Shown in pieces: positions 1-7,522 of a stretch of DNA of 64,000 bases. The position numbers were made by a program, and so were the translations under genes. The stretch spans positions 4,822,501-4,886,500 of the forward strand of contig NZ_CP121473.1 of the NCBI RefSeq assembly GCF_033954455.1. The letters are read 5' to 3'. The DNA is from Thiorhodovibrio litoralis (lineage in GTDB: Bacteria > Pseudomonadota > Gammaproteobacteria > Chromatiales > Chromatiaceae). The notes under the pieces were generated by a model that was not told where the DNA came from, ran no database searches, and saw nothing but the letters and a program-made list of their open reading frames with translations. Within the stretch, counting starts at the first letter, position 1. Each line of letters opens with the position of its first letter.

Positions 1-150
1 GTTCTGGAAGAGGCCCATGAGGTGTTGGCCAACCTCACGCTCGCTCTGATCCTGATCCATGTGGTTGGGGTGCTCGCCTCCAGTCTGCTGCATCGCGAGA
101 ATCTGATTGGCGGCATGATCAGCGGTTACAAGCGCGCAGAGAGTGAATGA
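1..150 (+). CDS. Cytochrome b561 family protein, C-terminal fragment
   Basis: The gene enters from the left edge and only its last 49 codons are present. The visible peptide has one hydrophobic helix (LTLALILIHVVGVLASSLL) followed by HRENLIGGMISGYKR. That His-rich helix and HxEN...M..GxK ending is typical of the last membrane segment of bacterial di-heme cytochrome b561, where the His in the helix ligates haem b. It would pass electrons between the quinone pool and a periplasmic acceptor. The diheme cytochrome c gene follows at once: another in-frame ATG lies directly after this stop. The two are therefore probably one operon and redox partners. Family assignment rests on a short stretch. Confidence 0.75.
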   Translation, partial: VLEEAHEVLANLTLALILIHVVGVLASSLLHRENLIGGMISGYKRAESE

Positions 151-189
151 ATGCCTCTTGCAATACGCCGGAGCTGGAGAGTCGATACC

Positions 190-768
190 ATGCCTAAACG
201 CCCTTCCATCCCCCTGTTTGCGCTGGCGGGCCTGTTGCTCGGCGCGGCCGGAACGGCCGTGATGGCCGCAGAGGGCGAGACTCGCGATTGGCGCGGTTGG
301 TTGCGGATGTTCCCGAACATCGCGCCCGCCACCCAGCCGGCCTATCTTGAGGAATGCGGTTCCTGTCACCTGGCTTATCCGCCCGGAGTCCTGCCGGCGG
401 ACTCCTGGAAGCACATTCTGGCACCCGAGTCACTCGCCAATCACTACGGCGATGACGCTTGGCTGCCGGAGGATCTGGTCGCCGAGGTGCGGGATTATCT
501 GATGGCTAATGGGGCCGACACATCAGCGCGAATCCGCGAGCGAGCCTTCGCCGTGCCGGGTGCGGCGCGATCTGACGCCAGTCTGCCGCGCATCACCGAG
601 ACGCCCTATTTCATCCGTAAGCACAATCAGGTCCCGGCGCGTCTGGTAACGGACAATCCCGAGGTTGGTAGCTTCAGTCAGTGCAATCGCTGTCACATCG
701 GCACCGATAAGGGCGTTTTCGACGAGAGTCAGATTGATATTCCTGGTTTTGGGCCTTGGGAGCATTGA
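190..768 (+). CDS. Secreted diheme cytochrome c (DHC-like)
   Basis: The chosen ATG at 190 gives MPKRPSIPLFALAGLLLGAA, a normal Sec signal peptide ending near VMAA, with a GGAGA ribosome site about ten bases upstream. An ATG at 151 is also in frame but would put 13 odd residues before the signal. Two CXXCH haem-binding sites are visible, CGSCH and CNRCH, at residues 69-73 and 178-182 counted from the upstream ATG. Size, signal and two c-type haems match the periplasmic DHC family, which is typically encoded beside cytochrome b561 and a small oxygen-binding haem protein (SHP). SHP, if present, would lie left of the window. Role: periplasmic electron transfer. No other gene follows in the operon before the insertion sequence. 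Confidence 0.85.
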   Translation: MPKRPSIPLFALAGLLLGAAGTAVMAAEGETRDWRGWLRMFPNIAPATQPAYLEECGSCHLAYPPGVLPADSWKHILAPESLANHYGDDAWLPEDLVAEVRDYLMANGADTSARIRERAFAVPGAARSDASLPRITETPYFIRKHNQVPARLVTDNPEVGSFSQCNRCHIGTDKGVFDESQIDIPGFGPWEH

Positions 769-1051
769 GCTTGCCCGTTGCGCCACTGCGAGAGCAGAGC
801 GGCGAAAAGCTGGAGGGATGGTCAGGAATCGCTCCGGAGAAATCACGCCCAGCTGAAACCGCCGAGCCCCCTGAGCCGGAATGAGCAGCATTCGGTGCGA
901 TCACAACGCTGCGCATGGAAAGACGAAAGGCGTTCTCTTGACATCAGCGAGCAAAGAAATCGGACGGTGAGGCCTCCGTAAGCACAAAGGTGCGCCGAGG
1001 GATGGCACAGACCGAAGGAGCGGGCATCGATGACGGCGAGCCGCTAGTACC

Positions 1052-1720
1052 TCATTTCAGCTTAACTTGCGGATATAAGTGCTTCAACTTCACACGCGCT
1101 TTGTCGTTGGTGAATTGCCAGTCGACGCCGATTTGGGCCTCGTTGCGTTGTTCTGCCCAGGCGGCGGTTTCGCGGCGAAGCGTTTCGATATCGCCGATGC
1201 GGCGGTCTAGGCACTGCTTGGTCATGACACTGAGTTCGATTTCGGCAATGTCCAACCAGCTGCCGTGCTTTGGTGTGTAGTGGATTTCCAAGCGCTCGAT
1301 CAACCGCCGCGCTTCCTCAGGTGGGAAGGCTTTGTACAGAGAGGCGGGCGTATGCGTATTGAGGTTGTCCCAGACGATAACGACTTTCTCGGCGTCGGGA
1401 TAGTCCACGTCCAGCAATGTCTTGATTTCTTGGGCTAAATCGATCGCGGTTTTGGTTTCGCGCACACTGACTTTGCGCCATTGCCCCAAGGGTTCTGTGA
1501 TCATGAAGTTCACCGCCGTACCGGCGCGCTCATATTCATAATCGTAGCGTTCGGGTTGGCCCGGTTGCATCGGCAGGGGCTGGCGTGTCTCGGCAATCAA
1601 CTGGGTCGGTTGTTCATCAATGCAGACAACTGGCTTCTTGGGGTCGTAGGGGCGGCGGTAGACCTCCAGGACATCTTCCATTTGCGCCACAAAGGCGGCG
1701 TCTTCCCCGGGGGGAATCAC
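1052..1720 (-). CDS. IS630 transposase, second frame (DDE catalytic part)
   Basis: Catalytic half of the transposase, 222 residues counted from the first ATG in the frame. DDE residues are visible in their usual contexts: the first Asp in VVCIDEQ, the second in VIVWDNLNTHT, and the Glu in GSWLDIAEIELSVM. The YTPKHGSW block is characteristic of IS630. It overlaps the first frame by four bases, but real production probably requires -1 frameshifting on the A8 run at about 1752-1759 rather than independent initiation, because homology continues upstream of the ATG in this frame. The catalytic residues are intact. Confidence 0.88.
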   Translation of the reverse strand: MIPPGEDAAFVAQMEDVLEVYRRPYDPKKPVVCIDEQPTQLIAETRQPLPMQPGQPERYDYEYERAGTAVNFMITEPLGQWRKVSVRETKTAIDLAQEIKTLLDVDYPDAEKVVIVWDNLNTHTPASLYKAFPPEEARRLIERLEIHYTPKHGSWLDIAEIELSVMTKQCLDRRIGDIETLRRETAAWAEQRNEAQIGVDWQFTNDKARVKLKHLYPQVKLK

Positions 1721-2187
1721 CCAGCACTTGCGCCGATGCGGTTGGAGTGCGTTTTTTTTAGTGCGCGCATCACCGTGGGTGCCGAGATGCTCTCAACGAC
1801 ATCCAGTTCCACCAACTTCCCCGCGAGTAAATTCAACGTCCAGCGCGCGTATCCGGGAGGCGGCTCGCTACAGGCAATTTGCACCAACCGCGCCTGCTTT
1901 TCCCCATCGAGCAGGGGCTCGCAGCTCGGGTGCTCACGTTGCTTGCGTGAAAGCGCCGCTTCAAATCCTTGTTCGACGAACCGCTCGCGAATGCTGAAGA
2001 CAGTGCGCGGCGCGCAACCGAACGCCTCAGCGGCTTGTGCATCGCTCCAATTCGCCCCTTCGGCATCGACCTTGAGCAATACATTCGCATGTTTGATCTT
2101 CTGCGCCGCCGCTTGCCCTTTGCTCACCAGGTCTTCCAACAAACCACGCTCTTCATCGCTGAGACGGACTACATATTTCTTTGTCAT
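1717..2187 (-). CDS. IS630 transposase, first frame (helix-turn-helix part)
   Basis: Codes for the N-terminal DNA-binding half of the IS630 transposase, 156 residues. It has a winged/helix-turn-helix region (WSDAQAAEAFGCAPRTVFSI, about residues 46-66) and a second helical region near WTLNLLAGKL. The frame ends soon after MRALKK with a short nonsense tail. On the coding strand the sequence at that point is CT-A8-CG, and a -1 slip on A AAA AAA joins it to the catalytic frame, whose upstream continuation reads NALQPHRRKCWVIPPGED in that frame. The frame is therefore probably expressed both alone and as a fused transposase. Confidence 0.85.
   Translation of the reverse strand: MTKKYVVRLSDEERGLLEDLVSKGQAAAQKIKHANVLLKVDAEGANWSDAQAAEAFGCAPRTVFSIRERFVEQGFEAALSRKQREHPSCEPLLDGEKQARLVQIACSEPPPGYARWTLNLLAGKLVELDVVESISAPTVMRALKKTHSNRIGASAG
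1752..1759 (-). promoter_or_regulatory. A8 slippery run, candidate -1 programmed frameshift site
   Basis: Eight consecutive A on the coding strand (T8 on the plus strand). In the first transposase frame it reads CTA AAA AAA ACG, which contains the heptamer A AAA AAA. A -1 slip leads straight into AAC GCA CTC of the catalytic frame. Transcriptional slippage would work equally well. No downstream stimulatory hairpin was evaluated. Confidence 0.7.
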
Positions 2188-2524
2188 AGCGGTATCTCCT
2201 TCTGCAATGCTCTAAGAGATACCACTAGCGGCTTGTTTTCGCAACATAAGCCGAAATAAGGTACTAGTCAACGCGCGCGAGTATTACGCAGAACGACACC
2301 TATGCGAGCTGACACCACGAACCCAAGCTGAAATCCTGCACATCGTCTCTGAGGTCCGCTCTGGTATGGTAGATGCGGACCCTGCCGATTGTTGGCCCTG
2401 GAACCGACCGAGCCGGGCGGATGGGAACCCGAACCGTTACCCAGTAACGCCCTGGAAGGGGCACAGGGTAGTCCCTGACTGGCGGCAACTCCCGAGCAAC
2501 GGCAACCAGACTAGACGGCAACGA

Positions 2525-2565
2525 AAAGCGGCCTAGCCCTCATCAGACTAAGCCGCTGTTTTATA
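2525..2565 (-). terminator. Rho-independent terminator after tRNA-Lys
   Basis: The stem AGCGGCCTAG pairs with CTAAGCCGCT around an 11-base loop, with a single G-U-type mismatch. It is flanked by TTTTAT on one side and AAAA on the other, so it can work in both directions. On the minus strand it begins just after the tRNA-Lys CCA end and is followed by a T run (AAAA on the plus strand). Confidence 0.75.
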
Positions 2566-2641
2566 TGGTGCGCCCTGTGCGACTCGAACGCACGACCACC
2601 TGATTAAAAGTCAGATGCTCTACCAACTGAGCTAAGGGCGC
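2566..2641 (-). tRNA. tRNA-Lys (anticodon UUU)
   Basis: The minus strand folds as a full 76-nt tRNA including an encoded CCA. Acceptor GCGCCCT pairs with AGGGCGC; the D arm contains AGTTGGTAGAGC; the anticodon loop CTTTTAA carries TTT; and the T arm carries GTTCGAGTC. The anticodon TTT reads lysine codons AAA and AAG. It stands alone with its own promoter and terminator. Confidence 0.97.
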
Positions 2642-2662
2642 ATTTTTGGTGCAGGACGCGGG

Positions 2663-2692
2663 AGTATAACAAGTTTTCCCGAGTCGGCGCAA
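2663..2692 (-). promoter_or_regulatory. sigma70-type promoter of tRNA-Lys
   Basis: On the minus strand, a -35 TTGCGC (2687-2692) and a -10 TATACT (2663-2668) are separated by 18 bases. The GC-rich discriminator CCCGCG that follows is typical of stringently controlled stable-RNA promoters. The tRNA starts about 21 bases downstream of the -10 box. Confidence 0.75.
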
Positions 2693-2826
2693 AAGCGCGA
2701 TTTCTAAGTTTCCGGGCTTGCCCGTCGTCGCGGGGGTGGCATTTTTCGGCGGCGGGCTTGATTAAGGCGATTGCCGGTACAATCGCGTGATATTCAGTTT
2801 AATTGTTCGCGCTGGTGGGGGTGTTT

Positions 2827-3246
2827 ATGACGACGACAGAGGTGCTGGAAGCCTTCGAGTTACTGGAGAATTGGGAGGCCCGTTATGAGTTTATCGGTGA
2901 CTTGGGGCGGGAGTTGCTGCAGGTGGCGGAGAGAGAACGAACGGATGCGAATCTGGTGCAGGGCTGCAACACGCGCACCTGGCTGACCGGCAGTCTGGTG
3001 GGAGACGACCTGGCGGTGATTGAGTTTCGCGCCGAGGCGGAGACCCCGCTGGTTCGCGGACTGGTGGCCTTGCTGCTCGTTCCATTTCAGCGACAGCCCC
3101 CGCAGGCCGTGCTGAGGACAGACCCATCGGACTACATCAACGGCCTCGGTCTGAAGGAGCATTTGAGTGGCAACCGACAAGCAGGCATGGAGCATTTTAT
3201 CGAGCGCGTTTACGCCATTGCCCGCGGCCTTGGCGGCGATGCCTGA
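2827..3246 (+). CDS. sufE: SufE-like cysteine desulfurase activator
   Basis: A 139-residue protein matching SufE in size and layout. The active-site block reads LVQGCNTRTWL (Cys47), in the position where SufE has GCQSxVWL; this Cys accepts persulfide sulfur from SufS and passes it to the Fe-S scaffold. Later blocks, such as GLVALLLVPF and GLGLKEHLSGNRQAGM, also fit. The start at 2827 (MTTTEV) is preferred to an upstream in-frame start at 2803 because GGGGG lies just before it. The gene stands alone, away from any suf operon in the window, followed 15 bases later by the DUF389 gene. A CsdE role instead of SufE is possible. Confidence 0.8.
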   Translation: MTTTEVLEAFELLENWEARYEFIGDLGRELLQVAERERTDANLVQGCNTRTWLTGSLVGDDLAVIEFRAEAETPLVRGLVALLLVPFQRQPPQAVLRTDPSDYINGLGLKEHLSGNRQAGMEHFIERVYAIARGLGGDA

Positions 3247-3261
3247 ACGAGGACCCCTCTG

Positions 3262-4284
3262 ATGCGTATCGTCGAAGTGGTGGCTCCGGCCAGGCACGCC
3301 AAGGAGTTGATGGCGATGGGGCGTTTCTATGGCGCGGCGGACTGCTGGTGGGGGGCCGAGAGCCCCGATGGGCGCCAGGCCCTGCGCATGCTGGTGCCCG
3401 ACAAGGCGCGCCAGCAGTTGCTCGATGGCCTGCAAAGTCTGCTCGACAAGGAAGATGGCGGGCGCATTGTCATCCAGACCGTCAATGCCACCCTGCCGCG
3501 CGTCGATGCTGGCGATGAGGAGTCCGCCGAGAACAAGCGCAATTCGGTCGCGCATACGCGCGAGGAGCTCTACACGGAGATTGCCAAGGGCGCGCAGCTG
3601 GATGGCAATTTTCTGCTGCTGGTGGTCCTGTCGACCGTGGTCGCATCCATCGGCATGGCCGAGGACAATGTCGCCGTGGTGGTCGGCGCAATGGTCATTG
3701 CGCCGCTGTTGGGGCCGAACATTGCTTTTGCCTTCGCGACCTCGTTGGGAGACCGCCGGCTGTCGATTCAGGCGCTTGCGGCCAGTGGCGCTGGGCTTGC
3801 GCTGGCATGCCTATTGTCGCTACTCATTGGCTTGATCTGGCCGATCAACCTCGACAGCCACGAGATTATGGCCCGCACCGAGGTTGGACTGAGCAGCGTT
3901 GCGCTCGCACTGGCCTCGGGCGCCGCAGCGGTGCTGTCCTTGACCACCGGATTATCCTCGGCCCTGGTGGGCGTGATGGTCGCGGTGGCGCTGCTGCCCC
4001 CGACAGCCGTCATGGGTCTGCTGCTGGGGCATGGTCGCTGGGAGCTGGCGCTGGGTGCGGGATTGCTGCTGGCGGTCAATGTGGTCTGCGTGCTGCTGGC
4101 CGCCAAGGTGGTGTTTCTTGTCAAAGGCGTGCGCCCGCGCGGCTGGCTGGAGACGCGCAAGGCCAAGACTTCGATGTCGCTTTACATCGCACTCTGGGCC
4201 ATTCTACTGGCCATTCTGATTGCCGCGATGCTGCTGCGCAGCTCGCTCGATCAGCTGCTCCAAAACGCGCCTATGCCGATGTAA
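3262..4284 (+). CDS. DUF389 / TIGR00341-type membrane protein
   Basis: A 340-residue integral membrane protein. An N-terminal soluble domain of about 115 residues (MRIVEVVAP... through TREELYTEIAKGAQ) is followed by six or so hydrophobic helices. The core shows the family's strongly conserved blocks: SIGMAEDNVAVVVGAMVIAP, LLGPNIAFAFATSLGD and VALLPPTAVMG. Proteins of this family have no firmly established function. The gene begins 15 bases after the SufE-like gene and probably shares its transcript. It converges on epmA across a repeat-bearing gap. Confidence 0.88.
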   Translation: MRIVEVVAPARHAKELMAMGRFYGAADCWWGAESPDGRQALRMLVPDKARQQLLDGLQSLLDKEDGGRIVIQTVNATLPRVDAGDEESAENKRNSVAHTREELYTEIAKGAQLDGNFLLLVVLSTVVASIGMAEDNVAVVVGAMVIAPLLGPNIAFAFATSLGDRRLSIQALAASGAGLALACLLSLLIGLIWPINLDSHEIMARTEVGLSSVALALASGAAAVLSLTTGLSSALVGVMVAVALLPPTAVMGLLLGHGRWELALGAGLLLAVNVVCVLLAAKVVFLVKGVRPRGWLETRKAKTSMSLYIALWAILLAILIAAMLLRSSLDQLLQNAPMPM

Positions 4285-4357
4285 GCAAGTGCCTGACTCG
4301 GATTGGACCGCGTTACCAGGCCAGCCGGAGCCGGGATGCTCGCAGCTGGGCTGGTCG

Positions 4358-4440
4358 CCCAAACAAGTCACCCAAACAAGCCCAATCCGTCTCAAGCCCA
4401 ATCCGTCTCAAGCCCAATCCGTTTCAACCCAGTCCGCCTC
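4358..4440. repeat. 16-bp tandem repeat between convergent genes
   Basis: The unit CAAGCCCAATCCGTCT occurs perfectly at 4377-4392 and 4393-4408, with one mismatch at 4409-4424 and as a degenerate fourth copy at 4425-4440. Just upstream a 13-base unit (CCCAAACAAGT-like) is also duplicated. The array lies exactly between the ends of the DUF389 gene and epmA and reaches into the last codons of epmA. No hairpin terminator is obvious there. Confidence 0.9.
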
Positions 4441-5446
4441 AGGCACGCTCGATCGGGAAGGCGAACACCTGATCGATATGCTCGGCGCCGCAATGCAGCA
4501 TCAGCAGGCGGTCGAGCCCCAGGGCGACCCCCGCGCTGTCAGGCAGACCGGCCTGCAGCGCCGCGAGCAGGTGTTCATCCAGCGGGACGAGCGGCAAACC
4601 CAAGGCAGCCCGCTCCGATTGATCTGCATCAAATCGCTGCCGCTGCTCATTGGCGTCGGTCAATTCCTGAAATCCGTTCGCGAGTTCCAGCCCCTGCCAG
4701 TAAAGCTCAAAGCGCTCGGCATGCGGCGGATCATCGCTGCTGAGACGCGCCAGCGCTGCCTGGCTGGGTGGATACGCATGCAGAAAGGTCAAGCCGTCGC
4801 GCCCCAGATCAGGCTCCAGGCAGTGGGTCAGCAACAGATCCAGCCAAGCATCCGTATCGAGCTCGAGCCCGTCACCCAGGCCGCGCGCCCCTGCGGCTGA
4901 CTGCAGATCGGCGCTCGTGCACTGCCACGGGTCCAGGCCAAGTGCCTGCTGGAACAGCTCGCGGTAGCGAACGAATTCCACCGGCAGCTCGGGGCGCTGC
5001 AGCAGCACGCGCACCAAGTCCGCCACCTCCTGCATCAGCTCCGTCAGCGTCCAGCCGGGTCGATACCACTCGAGCAAGGTGAACTCAGGGTGATGGAACC
5101 GACCGCGCTCGCCGTCGCGAAACACCCGGCAGATCTGGTAGATCGGACCACTGCCGGCGGCCAGCAGACGCTTCATCGGAAACTCGGGTGAGGTCTGCAG
5201 CCAAGCGCCGTTTTCGCCGACGCGCATCGAAGCGAGCGCGGGGTCTGTGGTGGCGGCCTGCGACAGTAGCGGGGTTTCCACCTCCAGCACCTCGCGCGCG
5301 GCAAAAAAGGCCCGGATCTCGGCGAGCATGCGCGCGCGGGCCTTGAGCACCGCGGGGGTTGCACTCGGCCGCCACGCTTCCCCGACCGCTGGAGCCTGGT
5401 TCTGAATCACACCCATTGCCGGCAAAACAACTTGGGATTTCGGCAC
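4439..5446 (-). CDS. epmA: EF-P--(R)-beta-lysine ligase EpmA (GenX/PoxA)
   Basis: A class II lysyl-tRNA-synthetase-like enzyme of 335 residues that lacks the tRNA-binding N-domain. It attaches (R)-beta-lysine to Lys34 of elongation factor P. Class II motif 2 is at residues 109-128 (FRDGE ... HPEFTLLEWY), and motif 3 at about 306-317 (GVALGLDRLLML). The block AERFELYWQGLELANGFQEL is very close to known EpmA proteins. Met1 gives a somewhat long N-terminus (about 25 residues before WRPSA); Met11 is an alternative start. The gene lies 60 bases downstream of efp in the same direction, and the lysine aminomutase epmB is divergent from efp, so all dedicated beta-lysylation genes are clustered here. 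Confidence 0.95.
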   Translation of the reverse strand: MPKSQVVLPAMGVIQNQAPAVGEAWRPSATPAVLKARARMLAEIRAFFAAREVLEVETPLLSQAATTDPALASMRVGENGAWLQTSPEFPMKRLLAAGSGPIYQICRVFRDGERGRFHHPEFTLLEWYRPGWTLTELMQEVADLVRVLLQRPELPVEFVRYRELFQQALGLDPWQCTSADLQSAAGARGLGDGLELDTDAWLDLLLTHCLEPDLGRDGLTFLHAYPPSQAALARLSSDDPPHAERFELYWQGLELANGFQELTDANEQRQRFDADQSERAALGLPLVPLDEHLLAALQAGLPDSAGVALGLDRLLMLHCGAEHIDQVFAFPIERA

Positions 5447-5506
5447 ATTCCGGGCTGACTAGCGAGAGCGGATCGGGCAATGAGGGCGATGCGGCAAGCG
5501 CCCGGG

Positions 5507-6079
5507 CTATTCGTCCCGCGCGCGGGACACATAGGCACCGGTGCGGGTATCAACCTTGATCATCTCGCCAATCTGCACGAACAGCGGCACATTCACCACC
5601 GCACCCGTCTCGAGCGTGGCCGGCTTGCCACCGCCGCTTGAGGTGTCGCCTTTCAGACCGGGGTCGGTTTCGGTGATCTCAAGCACCACGAAATTGGGCG
5701 GCTCGACGCTCAAGGGCGCGCCGTTGTAGAGAGTCACAGAGCACATGTCCTGCTCCTTGATCCACTTTGCCGCCTCGCCCACGGCGTTCTCGTCCGCAGT
5801 CAGCTGCTCAAAGGTCTCCGGGTGCATGAAATGCCACACCTCGCCGTCGTTGTAGAGATACTGCAAGTCGGTATCATGCACGTCGGCGGACTCGACGGAG
5901 TCGCCGGATTTGAACGTCCGCTCCACCACGCGCCCGGTCTTGAGATTCTTGACCCTGACACGATTGAAAGCCTGCCCTTTACCGGGTTTGACGAATTCAT
6001 TCTCGACGATACTGTATGGGTCACCGTCAAGCATGATCTTCAAACCACCCTTGAACTCATTGGTCTTGTAACTTGCCAT
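5507..6079 (-). CDS. efp: Translation elongation factor P
   Basis: A full-length 190-residue EF-P with three beta-barrel domains. It binds ribosomes stalled at polyproline and stimulates peptide bond formation. The loop carrying the modified residue reads VKPGKGQAF, with Lys34 as the target of beta-lysylation, consistent with epmA and epmB next to it. The C-terminal signature region includes [10 protein letters not shown] and [18 protein letters not shown], followed by YVSR. The start ATG at 6079 is preceded by GAGGAG. It is followed by epmA on the same strand. Confidence 0.97.
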   Translation of the reverse strand: MASYKTNEFKGGLKIMLDGDPYSIVENEFVKPGKGQAFNRVRVKNLKTGRVVERTFKSGDSVESADVHDTDLQYLYNDGEVWHFMHPETFEQLTADENAVGEAAKWIKEQDMCSVTLYNGAPLSVEPPNFVVLEITETDPGLKGDTSSGGGKPATLETGAVVNVPLFVQIGEMIKVDTRTGAYVSRARDE

Positions 6080-6239
6080 GCAAACTCCTCAGCTCCGGCT
6101 GTTTGTCACAGGCTCAGAGCATCTTGCGTACTTTGAATTACCGCAGCCGCCGTCCCACTGGGGCTAAGCCGCCAGTGCCAGCGCTGCGATCGAATAAATC
6201 TTGGCCGACTCAATCGGCGCCGCCCGGGAGCGACCGCCA

Positions 6240-7358
6240 ATGGTAGCGCGAAGCGGGCATCAATGGCAGGCTGATGCGCGCCCGGGCCACCAAACAGCCC
6301 CTGGACGAAGCGGTTGGCAAGCGGATCTGCGCGCCAGCATTCGCGACCTGCCCAGCCTATGCCGTCGACTCGACCTCGACCCGGCGCTGATTGCCAAGGG
6401 CGCGCGCGCGGCCACTCTCCAGGCATTGTGCGCGCCGCCAGCTTGGATTGACCGGATCGAGCCCGGCAACCCGGATGATCCTTTGCTGCGCCAGATTCTT
6501 CCGACAGCCGAGGAAACCCGCTCCCCGCCGGAATTCGGCCCGGACCCGGTCGGCGACCTCGGTGCCCAGCACTCCCCCGGCCTGCTGTGCAAGTACCCGG
6601 GGCGCGCGCTCTTGTTGGTTACGGGTGCCTGCGCCATTCAATGTCGTTATTGCTTTCGGCGTTGCTTTCCGTTCGGGGCCAGCCTGAATCATCGCAAGCG
6701 GGCAAAGCACGCCATCGAGTCCATCGCCGCCCGCCCCGACATCAATGAGGTAATTCTAAGCGGCGGCGACCCCTTGCTGCTCAATGACCGCAGTCTCGAT
6801 GCGCTGCTGCGGGCGCTCGATGGCATTGGTCACCTCAAGCGCATTCGCCTGCATAGCCGCGTCCCCGTAGCGCTGCCAACTCGTATAGAGCCGCAATTGT
6901 GCAAACTGCTCGCGCGCGGCCGACTGCAGCGGGTACTGGTGGTGCAGACCAACCACCCGCGCGAGCTCGACGAGTCTACTGCGGTAGCGCTAACCCGCCT
7001 AAGCAACGCCGGCATCACCCTGCTCAACCAAAGCGTGCTGCTGCGCGGGGTCAACGACTCGCATGAGGTCCTGCAGCAACTCAGCGAAGAGCTGTTTGCC
7101 TTGGGTGTCCTGCCCTACTACCTGCACCGCCTCGACCGGGTCGCGGGCAGCGCGCATTTCGATCTACCGCTGGCAACCTGTGTCGCCCTGACCGACGCTT
7201 TGCGCGCCCGACTACCTGGCTATCTGATGCCCAGAGTGGTGACAGAAGAACCCGGCGCCGCCAGCAAAACACCACTGGAGCAAAGCCTGCAGCGCCATCA
7301 AAGCGCGCGCGATGGCAGTTGGCGAAACAGACTCGCGGATAGCCCGAGTCAGGTATAA
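6240..7358 (+). CDS. epmB: EF-P beta-lysylation protein EpmB (lysine 2,3-aminomutase type)
   Basis: A radical SAM enzyme that converts (S)-alpha-lysine to (R)-beta-lysine, the donor used by EpmA. The cluster-binding CxxxCxxC reads CAIQCRYC (Cys131/135/138 from this start). Further family blocks are NPDDPLLRQILP, VILSGGDPLLL, TLLNQSVLLRGVND and PYYLHRLDRVAGSAHF. The start at 6240 (MVARSGH) has GGGAG at good spacing; an in-frame TTG at 6201 would add 13 residues without a ribosome site. It diverges from efp over a gap of about 160 bases that must hold both promoters. Confidence 0.93.
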   Translation: MVARSGHQWQADARPGHQTAPGRSGWQADLRASIRDLPSLCRRLDLDPALIAKGARAATLQALCAPPAWIDRIEPGNPDDPLLRQILPTAEETRSPPEFGPDPVGDLGAQHSPGLLCKYPGRALLLVTGACAIQCRYCFRRCFPFGASLNHRKRAKHAIESIAARPDINEVILSGGDPLLLNDRSLDALLRALDGIGHLKRIRLHSRVPVALPTRIEPQLCKLLARGRLQRVLVVQTNHPRELDESTAVALTRLSNAGITLLNQSVLLRGVNDSHEVLQQLSEELFALGVLPYYLHRLDRVAGSAHFDLPLATCVALTDALRARLPGYLMPRVVTEEPGAASKTPLEQSLQRHQSARDGSWRNRLADSPSQV

Positions 7359-7522
7359 CATGGCGGCGCAGGCAGGGCATGCGCGCACTTGATGCACAAG
7401 CGATCAGCCGGACGGCGCCGCGACACCCATGATATCGCCGGCGAACACCATAGCCGGCGCCCGGCAACGCGGCACGCGAGCGCCAGAGCGAGCAACTTAG
7501 TATCAACGGCACAGGTTAGGGG

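Larger units (their letters stand above)
1047..2264 (-). mobile_element. IS630-family insertion sequence, apparently intact
   Basis: A 1218-bp element bounded by imperfect inverted repeats at 1047-1071 and 2240-2264. The ends read GTACCTCATTTCAGCTTAAC on the left and, on the opposite strand, GTACCTTATTTCGGCTTATG on the right, with only a few differences over about 25 bases. A TA dinucleotide flanks each end (1045-1046 and 2265-2266), as expected for IS630/Tc1/mariner elements that duplicate a TA target. The two transposase frames fill the interior on the minus strand, and the stop codon of the second frame lies inside the left repeat. Ends, target and all catalytic residues are present, so it may still be active. 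Confidence 0.9.

Noticed and set aside
2300-2521. 73-codon frame on the minus strand beyond the insertion sequence
   Set aside because: No ribosome site, atypical composition, no family resemblance, and it overlaps the tRNA-Lys terminator side.
4377-4440. Short repeats considered as a CRISPR array
   Set aside because: The units are directly adjacent with no spacers between them and no cas gene is present.
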